Shown here: positions 5,995 to 10,941 of the stretch, piece by piece
Numbering within the stretch: position 1 is the stretch's first letter
How the letters are laid out: the number at the start of each line of letters is the position of its first letter
Assembly: GCA_946480965.1 (NCBI GenBank)
Contig: CAMLMI010000139.1
Location: 1-10,941, forward strand
Reading direction: 5' to 3'
Source of the DNA: an uncultured Verrucomicrobiales bacterium
Lineage (GTDB): Bacteria; Verrucomicrobiota; Verrucomicrobiae; Limisphaerales; CANJSG01
Length of the DNA: 10,941 nucleotides
Position numbers and translations under genes: made by a program
The notes under the pieces: generated by a model
Told to the model about the DNA's origin: nothing
The model's input: the letters and a program-made list of their open reading frames with translations, nothing else
Databases searched by the model: none

Positions 5995-7233
5995 ATGACC
6001 ACAGCCCAGCTGGAGAAGACGGTGCGCGCCACCGTCGCGCAGACGCCCATCCAGGACATCCACACGCATCTCTACGACCCCGCCTTCGGCGACCTTCTCC
6101 TGTGGGGCATCGACGAACTGCTCGTCTATCACTACCTCGTGGCCGAGTCGTTCCGCTACTTCACGATGCCCTACGAGGAGTTCTGGAAGCTGCCCAAGTC
6201 CCGCCAGGCCGAACTGATCTGGGACGTCCTGTTCATCCAGAATTCCCCCGTCTCCGAAGCCTGCCGCGGCGTCCTCACCGTGCTGCACAAGCTGGGCCTC
6301 GACGTGAAGAAGCGCGACCTGCCCAAGCTCCGGAAGTGGTTCGCCCAGCAGAAGCCCGGCGCCTACATCGACCACTGCATGGAGATCGCCGGCGTCAGCG
6401 ACATCTGCATGACCAATTCGCCGTTCGACGACCTGGAACGCCCCGTCTGGGAAAAGGGTTTCAAACGTCATCCCGCCTTCTCCGCCGCGCTGCGCATCGA
6501 TCCGCTGCTGGTGAACTGGAAGACGGCCGCGCCCAAGCTCGCGTCCTGGGGCTACGACGTTTCATCCGGACGGCCGGACCAGAAGACCTTCGACGAGGTC
6601 CGCCGCTTCTTCGCCGATTGGACGAAGAAGATGAAAGCGCGCTACCTGATGGTGTCGCTCACGCCCGAGTTCAGGTTCCCCGCCGCCACCGATGAATCGG
6701 CCATCATCGAGGGCGCGGTCATGCCGCATTGCCGCGAGTTCGGCATCCCCTTCGCCGTGATGCCGGGCGTGCGCCGTCTGGTGAATCCAGACCTTCGCTT
6801 GGCCGGCGACAGCGTGGGCCAGTGCGACCTCTCGCTGCTCCAGAACCTCTGCGCGATGTATCCCGACAACAAGATCGCCGCCACGCTCCTCTCCCGCGAG
6901 AACCAGCACGAGGCCGCGATCCTGACCCGGAAGTTCCGCAACCTGCACGTCTTTGGCTGCTGGTGGTTCACCAACGTGCCCGAGCTGATCAACGAGATCG
7001 TGCGGATGCGCGTGGAGCTGATCGGCCTGAGCTTCACCCCGCAGCACTCCGACGCCCGCGTCCTCGACCAGATCGTCTACAAGTGGGACCACAGCCGGAA
7101 GATCATCGCCGACATCCTTGTGGAGAAATACCGCGACCTCGCCGCCACCGGCTGGGCGGTGACCAAGCCCGAGATCGAACGCGACGTGAAGAACCTCTTC
7201 GGCGGCACGTTCGACGCCTTCTGCAAGCGTTGA
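5995..7233 (+). CDS. Diverged uronate isomerase (UxaC)-superfamily protein
   Basis: The family fold is an amidohydrolase-type TIM barrel, and classical members interconvert glucuronate/fructuronate and galacturonate/tagaturonate. The 412 residues show family landmarks in order: metal-binding HTH (His23, His25) in IQDIHTHLYDP, VYHYL (44-48; compare DHYKWR), LRIDPL (166-171), LRLAGDSVG (267-275), CWWF (322-325), HSDAR (351-355; compare TDSR, whose Asp binds the metal) and a C-terminal WDHSRKIIADIL. It is shorter than typical UxaC (about 450-470). The segment that usually reads LHFGALRN appears here as FAVMPGVRR (253-261), without the histidine. No other hexuronate genes are nearby, so the substrate may differ. 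ATG 5995 is chosen because the barrel begins soon after it. No Shine-Dalgarno precedes it (CTCGCTGCACC). Confidence 0.75.
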   Translation: MTTAQLEKTVRATVAQTPIQDIHTHLYDPAFGDLLLWGIDELLVYHYLVAESFRYFTMPYEEFWKLPKSRQAELIWDVLFIQNSPVSEACRGVLTVLHKLGLDVKKRDLPKLRKWFAQQKPGAYIDHCMEIAGVSDICMTNSPFDDLERPVWEKGFKRHPAFSAALRIDPLLVNWKTAAPKLASWGYDVSSGRPDQKTFDEVRRFFADWTKKMKARYLMVSLTPEFRFPAATDESAIIEGAVMPHCREFGIPFAVMPGVRRLVNPDLRLAGDSVGQCDLSLLQNLCAMYPDNKIAATLLSRENQHEAAILTRKFRNLHVFGCWWFTNVPELINEIVRMRVELIGLSFTPQHSDARVLDQIVYKWDHSRKIIADILVEKYRDLAATGWAVTKPEIERDVKNLFGGTFDAFCKR

Positions 7234-7283
7234 GCCGAGACGAAAGCACGGAACGGCGCAGATGATTTCCCGCGTTTGCCCGC

Positions 7284-7311
7284 GTGACCCGTCTCGTTTC
7301 TGTGCTCTAGT
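7284..7311 (+). promoter_or_regulatory. Possible extended -10 promoter of the CNNM-type gene
   Basis: GTGACC (7284-7289) lies 16 bases before TCTAGT (7306-7311), and a TG sits one base before the -10 (7303-7304). The predicted start of transcription, about 7318, is almost at the ATG (7320), so the mRNA would be leaderless or nearly so. The match is partial and rests on sequence alone. Confidence 0.35.
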
Positions 7312-7319
7312 CTGCGGCC

Positions 7320-8657
7320 ATGTCTCAAGTCGCGTTCGAGATCGCGGTGGTGTTCGTGCTGCTGCTGGCCAATGGCGTGTTCGCCATGGCCGAGATCGCC
7401 GTCGTGTCCTCCCGCAAGGGGCGGCTGCGCCATCTCGCGGACCAGGGGAACGTCTCGGCCCGCATCGCGCTGGAGCTGGCGGAGTCGCCCAACCGCTTCC
7501 TCTCCACCGTCCAGATCGGCATCACCCTCGTCGGCATCGTGGCCGGCGCGTTCGGCGGCGCCCGGTTGGCGGCGAAGCTGGCGGGACCGTTGATGGGCCT
7601 CGGGATGCCGGAGAAATACGCCGACGATCTCGCGATGTTCCTCGTCATCGCCGCCATCACCTACTTCTCGCTGGTGATGGGCGAGCTGATGCCCAAGCGC
7701 ATCGGCCTGAGCAATCCCGAGCGCATCGCCATGCTGGTGGCGCGGCCCATGAACTGGCTGTCGAAGGTGGCCGGCCCCGTCGTCCACTTCCTCGGCGCCT
7801 CCACCGAGGGCGTGCTGCGCCTGCTGGGCTTCAAGCCGGAGAAGGAGGTGGCCGTGTCCGAGGACGAGGTCCGCGTGATGATGCAGGAGGGCCTGCGCGC
7901 GGGCTCGTTCAACCGCGTGGAGAGCGAGATCGTCCACAGCGCGCTGGAGCTCGACCGGCTCCAGGTGCGCGAGATCATGACGCCGAAGCCCAAGGTGATC
8001 TGGCTCAACCTCCGCGAAGCCCACGACCTGCTCTGGCACAAGATCGTCGTCAGCAACCACACGCATTTCCCCGTCTATGAGCACGACCGCGACCACGTCG
8101 TCGGCATCGTCTCGCTCAAGTCCATCTACGCCCATCTGGCGGCCGGCCTGCCCGTCGTGCTGAAGGACATCATGACCCCGCCGCTCGTCGTGCCGGAGAC
8201 GCAGATGGTCCTCCAGCTCGTCGAGACCTTCAAACAGACCGGCCGCCATATCGCCATCGTGACCGACGAATTCGGCGGCACCGTTGGGCTCGTCACGCTG
8301 AACGACGTGATGGAGGCCGTCGTCGGCGAGTTCCCGTCCCAGGGCGAACGCGCCAAGCCTTCGGCATTGAAACGCGACGACGGCTCTTGGCTGGCCGACG
8401 CGATGATGGACCTCGAAGCGGTGGAGCGGACGTTGCCGGGCTTCAAGTTCGGTGTCGGCGCTCTCTCGGAGTTCCAGACGCTGGCCGGGTTCCTCGTGAA
8501 GCAGTTCGGCCGCGTGCCCAAGGAAGGCGAGACGCTGGAGACCCAGGGCTATGTCTTCGAGATCCTGGACATGGACCGGCACCGCGTGGACAAGGTGCTG
8601 ATCCTGCCGGCGAAGCCGAAGACGGCCGGCGATCCGGAATCGGAACGACGCGCTTGA
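7320..8657 (+). CDS. CNNM/CorC-HlyC-type transmembrane protein with paired CBS domains
   Basis: This 445-residue protein has the standard architecture of the hemolysin C/CNNM family. A DUF21 (CNNM) membrane domain spans about 1-175, with helices near 5-25, 62-85, 105-122 and around 140-160. Two CBS domains follow, around 215-275 (VREIMTPKPKVIWL...FPVYEHDRDHVVGIVSLKSI) and 283-338 (DIMTPPLVVPE...IAIVTDEFGGTVGLVTLNDVMEAVVGE). A CorC_HlyC transporter-associated domain closes it (about 350-430, WLADAMMDLEAVERTLPG...GYVFEI). CBS pairs bind adenine nucleotides. Relatives act in Mg2+ (or Co2+) efflux and homeostasis, and the 'hemolysin' label is historical. The exact ion cannot be read from sequence. 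The ATG at 7320 begins directly with the first membrane helix. No Shine-Dalgarno is visible. Confidence 0.92.
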   Translation: MSQVAFEIAVVFVLLLANGVFAMAEIAVVSSRKGRLRHLADQGNVSARIALELAESPNRFLSTVQIGITLVGIVAGAFGGARLAAKLAGPLMGLGMPEKYADDLAMFLVIAAITYFSLVMGELMPKRIGLSNPERIAMLVARPMNWLSKVAGPVVHFLGASTEGVLRLLGFKPEKEVAVSEDEVRVMMQEGLRAGSFNRVESEIVHSALELDRLQVREIMTPKPKVIWLNLREAHDLLWHKIVVSNHTHFPVYEHDRDHVVGIVSLKSIYAHLAAGLPVVLKDIMTPPLVVPETQMVLQLVETFKQTGRHIAIVTDEFGGTVGLVTLNDVMEAVVGEFPSQGERAKPSALKRDDGSWLADAMMDLEAVERTLPGFKFGVGALSEFQTLAGFLVKQFGRVPKEGETLETQGYVFEILDMDRHRVDKVLILPAKPKTAGDPESERRA

Positions 8658-8722
8658 ACCCAAGCACGGGCTCTCCTCTCGCATCAACGCGGGAAGCTAG
8701 GAAGCCCGCCCGATGCAAAAGC

Positions 8723-8770
8723 AACCCCTCGACCGGCTGCCCAAGCGAGCGGGCCGGTCGAGGGGTTTTT
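8723..8770. terminator. Strong, probably bidirectional intrinsic terminator
   Basis: AACCCCTCGACCGGC (8723-8737) pairs over 15 perfect base pairs with GCCGGTCGAGGGGTT (8753-8767) around a 15-base loop. On the + strand the T run is 8766-8770. On the - strand the stem is followed by GCTTTTGC (8722 down to 8715), giving a usable T run after two bases. It lies 65 bases past the CNNM-type gene and 13 bases past the oppositely oriented aspartate kinase gene, so it can end both transcripts. Confidence 0.92.
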
Positions 8771-8783
8771 CGGCTAACCGAGG

Positions 8784-9992
8784 CTATTCGAGGAACGCCT
8801 TGTGGACGGCCTGGAGCGCGGCCGGTCCCTTGGCGATGTCGATGACGACGGAGATGTAGATCTCGCTGGTGGAGATCATGGCGATGTTCACGCCTTCGTG
8901 GGCGAGCACCTCGAACAGCTTCGCGGCCACGCCGGAATGGCTCTTCATGCCGACGCCGACGACGGAGAGCTTGCCGATGTTCTCGGAAACTTCGACGCCC
9001 TTGAAGCCGGTCTCGGCCTGGAGCCCTTCGATGAGCTTGCGGGCCTTGAGCACGTCGGCCTTGTCCGTGGTGAAGGAGATGTCGGTGCCGCCGCCGTGGC
9101 TGACGTTCTGCACGATCATGTCCACGTTGATGGCGCCGTCGCCGAGGGTGCGGAAGACCTTGGCGGCCACGCCGGGCCGGTCGGGCACGCCGACGACGGT
9201 GATCTTGGCCTGGTTCTTGTCGAGGGAAACGCCGCGGATGACGACGTCCTCCATGCTGGTGGTGGCTTCTTTCACAATGGTTCCGGGATTGTCGTTGAGG
9301 CTGGAGCGGACTTCGAAGACGACGCCGAACTTCTTCGCGAATTCGACGGAGCGGTTCTGCATGACCTTGGCGCCGAGCGAGGAGAGCTCGAGCATCTCGT
9401 CATAGGAAATCTCGGCGAGTTTCTTCGCGCCGGGCACGATGCGCGGATCGGCGGTATAGACGCCGTCCACATCGGTGTAGATCTGGCAAAGATCGGCCTG
9501 CGCGGCGGCGGCCAGCGCGATGGCCGTGAGATCGGAGCCGCCGCGGCCGAGCGTGGTGATCTGGCCTTCGAGCGTCTGGCCCTGGAACCCGGCGACGATG
9601 ACCACCTTGCCCTCGTCCAGCAGCTTGTGGATCTGCTTGGGCGTGATGTTCTGGATCTTGGCCTTGGTGTGGACGCCGTCGGTCACGATGCCGGCCTGCG
9701 CACCGGTGAGGGAGACGGCGGGCACGTCGAGCGCGTGCAGGGCGATGGCGAGGAGCGCGATGGTGGTCTGCTCGCCGGTGGCGAGGAGCATGTCCATCTC
9801 CCGCTCGTCGGGGATGGGCATGAGGTCCTTGGCCATCTTGATCAGGTTGTCGGTCACGCCGCTCATGGCGGAGACGACGACGACGACCTGGTTGCCTTCG
9901 GCGCGGCACTGGGCCACGCGGCGGGCGACGTTCTTGATCCGCTCGGTGTTGCCGACGGACGTGCCACCGAATTTTTGGACGATTAGAGCCAT
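8784..9992 (-). CDS. lysC: Aspartate kinase with C-terminal ACT domains
   Basis: This enzyme phosphorylates L-aspartate, the committed step toward lysine, threonine, methionine and diaminopimelate. The 402 residues match the single-function LysC length. The N-terminal amino-acid-kinase domain (1 to about 240) carries KFGGTSV (7-13), VVSAMSGVTDNL (39-50), the nucleotide-site GRGGSDLTAIAL (149-160) and TDVDGVYTADPR (173-184). Two ACT domains follow, near 263-325 (ITVVGVPDRPGVAAKVF) and 341-400 (KLSVVGVGMKSHSGVAAKLFE, ISTSEIYISVVID), the usual seat of lysine and/or threonine feedback inhibition. The ATG is unambiguous because MALIVQKFGGTSV is the normal beginning. No Shine-Dalgarno precedes it. 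It is the only - strand gene here and converges on the CNNM-type gene. Confidence 0.97.
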   Translation of the reverse strand: MALIVQKFGGTSVGNTERIKNVARRVAQCRAEGNQVVVVVSAMSGVTDNLIKMAKDLMPIPDEREMDMLLATGEQTTIALLAIALHALDVPAVSLTGAQAGIVTDGVHTKAKIQNITPKQIHKLLDEGKVVIVAGFQGQTLEGQITTLGRGGSDLTAIALAAAAQADLCQIYTDVDGVYTADPRIVPGAKKLAEISYDEMLELSSLGAKVMQNRSVEFAKKFGVVFEVRSSLNDNPGTIVKEATTSMEDVVIRGVSLDKNQAKITVVGVPDRPGVAAKVFRTLGDGAINVDMIVQNVSHGGGTDISFTTDKADVLKARKLIEGLQAETGFKGVEVSENIGKLSVVGVGMKSHSGVAAKLFEVLAHEGVNIAMISTSEIYISVVIDIAKGPAALQAVHKAFLE

Positions 9993-10007
9993 GTCAAAGG
10001 GGCGCGT

Positions 10008-10035
10008 GTTCTAGCAAGCCAGCCGGATTTGGCAA
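10008..10035 (-). promoter_or_regulatory. Probable extended -10 promoter of lysC
   Basis: Read on the - strand, TTGCCA (10035-10030) is followed after 16 bases by TAGAAC (10013-10008), with TG one base before the -10. The predicted transcription start is about 10001, leaving a leader of roughly nine bases before the ATG at 9992. No riboswitch-length leader (such as a lysine riboswitch) fits between this promoter and the gene. Confidence 0.45.
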
Positions 10036-10119
10036 TGTCGGTTCTGGAGCCTTGGCCGGCGGTCGGCCTCGCCCGCCACAAGGGCCGGAGAGATGGAGCG
10101 TCGACCAACATATCGCCGC

Positions 10120-10150
10120 TTTCAGATGGGTGTTTCAGATATATCGAAAC
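10120..10150. promoter_or_regulatory. Operator-like repeats upstream of the toxin-antitoxin pair
   Basis: TTTCAGAT occurs twice as a direct repeat (10120-10127 and 10133-10140). The second copy is part of a dyad, GTTTC-A-GATATATC-GAAAC (10132-10150), which would be a perfect 18-base palindrome but for one extra A. The stretch is AT-rich against its GC-rich surroundings. Antitoxins of this type usually bind such dyads to repress their own operon; that role here is inferred. Confidence 0.4.
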
Positions 10151-10169
10151 AAGTAAGACATTCCGACAA

Positions 10170-10197
10170 TTGACAGAAATGCACGGGAAGTCACACT
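10170..10197 (+). promoter_or_regulatory. Possible promoter of the toxin-antitoxin operon
   Basis: A perfect -35 TTGACA (10170-10175) is followed after 16 bases by a weak -10, CACACT (10192-10197). The implied start of transcription falls at about 10204, directly at the ATG (10205). An alternative -10, TATATC (10140-10145), would give a 53-base leader. The -35 match is good and the -10 match is poor. Confidence 0.35.
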
Positions 10198-10204
10198 TCT
10201 ACCC

Positions 10205-10501
10205 ATGCCGAAGACTTCCACCTCCGACACCGTCTGGTTCACGACCAAGGGGCAGGTCGTCATCCCCGCCTGGCTGCGGCGTGAATTCCACATCGAGGAG
10301 GGCACCAAGGCCGTGGTGCAGTCCACGCCCGAGGGCATCCTGCTCAAGCCGGTGACCAAGCACGCCATTTCCCGCCTGCGCGGCATCCTCAAGCGCAAGC
10401 CGGGCGAAAAGTCGTTCGCCGAGGAATGGGCCGAGCACAAGCGCGAGGAGATCGAACTGGAGGAGGCCAAGTATGCCCGCAGCACCGGTGGTTCTCGATA
10501 G
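10205..10501 (+). CDS. AbrB/SpoVT-type antitoxin (VapB-like)
   Basis: The 98-residue protein begins with a swapped-hairpin AbrB/MazE DNA-binding domain (about 8-50): TVWFTTKGQVVIPAWLRREFHIEEGTKAVVQ, with the family TTKGQVVIP core and the GILLKPV strand. A charged helical tail follows (about 65-98, EKSFAEEWAEHKREEIELEEAKYARS), the part that normally wraps around and blocks a PIN toxin. Antitoxin and toxin together usually bind the operator and repress the operon. The gene ends 29 bases inside the toxin gene. No Shine-Dalgarno is seen near ATG 10205. The pairing with a PIN-domain gene makes the antitoxin call firm, although the target operator is only inferred. Confidence 0.88.
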   Translation: MPKTSTSDTVWFTTKGQVVIPAWLRREFHIEEGTKAVVQSTPEGILLKPVTKHAISRLRGILKRKPGEKSFAEEWAEHKREEIELEEAKYARSTGGSR

Positions 10502-10880
10502 CCACGCCCTGCTCCGGCTCTTGCGCGACGAGCCCGGGGCGGAAGCGGTCGCCGTCATTCTGGAAAAGGCGGGACAACGCGACCAGCCCGTCCACATGAC
10601 CGAGGTGAACTACGCCGAGGTGCAATACACGGTCCGTCGCAAAGACGGAGATGCGGCATGGACCGCCATCGCCGCCGAACTGCCCGCCGCCCCCATCGAG
10701 TTCCATCCCGCCACACGCTCTCTGGCCGACTTGGCCGCCGACTTCAAAGCCCGCCACAAACTCAGCCTGGCCGACGCCTTCGCCGCCGCGCTGGCCAAGG
10801 AAAAGAAAGCCGAACTCGTCACCGGCGACCCGGAGTTCAAAGCGCTGGAGAGGGAGATCAAGATCACCTGGCTGAAATGA
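10473..10880 (+). CDS. PIN-domain ribonuclease toxin (VapC-like)
   Basis: This is a 135-residue PIN-domain protein, the usual VapC size. These toxins are Mg2+-dependent RNases that block translation by cutting RNA, often tRNA or rRNA. The acidic residues expected at the active site are present: Asp9 in VVLDSHALL, Glu49 in TEVNYAEV, Asp101 in LSLADAFAAALA and Asp119 in LVTGDPEFKAL. The gene overlaps the antitoxin gene by 29 bases in another frame. It has a strong Shine-Dalgarno, GGAGGAGG (10459-10466), six bases before ATG 10473, so it is probably translated from the shared mRNA. All four acidic residues are kept, so it looks active. The RNA target cannot be predicted. Confidence 0.92.
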   Translation: MPAAPVVLDSHALLRLLRDEPGAEAVAVILEKAGQRDQPVHMTEVNYAEVQYTVRRKDGDAAWTAIAAELPAAPIEFHPATRSLADLAADFKARHKLSLADAFAAALAKEKKAELVTGDPEFKALEREIKITWLK

Positions 10881-10941
10881 TCCACGTTGCGCCTGCCCAA
10901 CCCAGCTGATCGTCCATGTGGGCAACCGCCTACTTGGGTAG

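Noticed and set aside
7077..8687. A 536-codon open frame on the - strand opposite the CNNM-type gene
   Set aside because: It is low-complexity, His/Arg/Asp-rich and lacks any motif, whereas the + strand frame has a full DUF21-CBS-CBS-CorC architecture.
8802..9986. A 394-codon open frame on the + strand across almost all of the aspartate kinase gene
   Set aside because: It is rich in Asp, Gly, His and Ala with no recognisable domain, and it mirrors the codon pattern of lysC on the other strand. Long antisense frames are expected in GC-rich genes.
9993..10204. Lysine riboswitch or other structured leader for lysC
   Set aside because: The best promoter match leaves only about nine bases before the ATG and no aptamer-like conserved elements were seen on the - strand.
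10894..10924. Inverted repeat TGCCCA/TGGGCA after the toxin gene
   Set aside because: It is a six-base stem with a 19-base loop and no T run, so it is neither a convincing terminator nor an attachment site.

Overview
The window is GC-rich, gene-dense bacterial chromosome. Gene content and protein style suggest Verrucomicrobiota or a PVC-group relative: an RpoD/S20/RluD run, a PchR-like AraC regulator, a diverged uronate isomerase and an ABC operon ending in a His-rich TPR protein. This placement is inferred from protein character alone and is only moderately certain. I see no tRNA, rRNA, CRISPR array, insertion sequence or prophage gene, and no stretch over 300 bases without a gene.

Layout: (1) 1-2059, housekeeping, all + strand: the C-terminal part of the primary sigma factor, ribosomal protein S20 (rpsT) with a recognisable promoter and a textbook intrinsic terminator, then an RluD-type pseudouridine synthase. 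(2) 2130-3134: an AraC/PchR-like regulator. Directly before its start codon is a near-perfect palindrome of the 7-1-7 Fur-box type, which suggests iron or metal control. (3) 3281-5822: a compact three-gene operon of ABC ATPase, ABC-2 permease and membrane-anchored TPR protein, joined by two ATGA overlaps. The TPR protein carries 15 histidines in 44 residues. (4) 5995-8657: a diverged uronate-isomerase-superfamily protein and a CNNM/CorC-type membrane protein, each with its own upstream region. (5) 8723-8770: a strong terminator that can serve both converging transcripts. (6) 8784-9992, - strand: aspartate kinase, first step of the Lys/Thr/Met and diaminopimelate pathway. (7) 10120-10880: an AbrB-type antitoxin and PIN-domain toxin pair behind a relatively AT-rich, repeat-bearing promoter region.

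The most interesting part is regions 2 and 3: a possibly Fur-controlled AraC activator beside an ABC exporter-type operon with a histidine-rich TPR partner. This could be an undescribed metal-linked envelope system. The link between the two units is inference from position only. A second theme is translation initiation. Genes that head their own transcripts (rpsT, rluD, the uronate-isomerase-like gene, the CNNM gene, the aspartate kinase gene, the antitoxin gene) lack an evident Shine-Dalgarno, and several have promoter-like elements very close to the ATG. Most genes inside operons, and the ABC ATPase gene, do have one.
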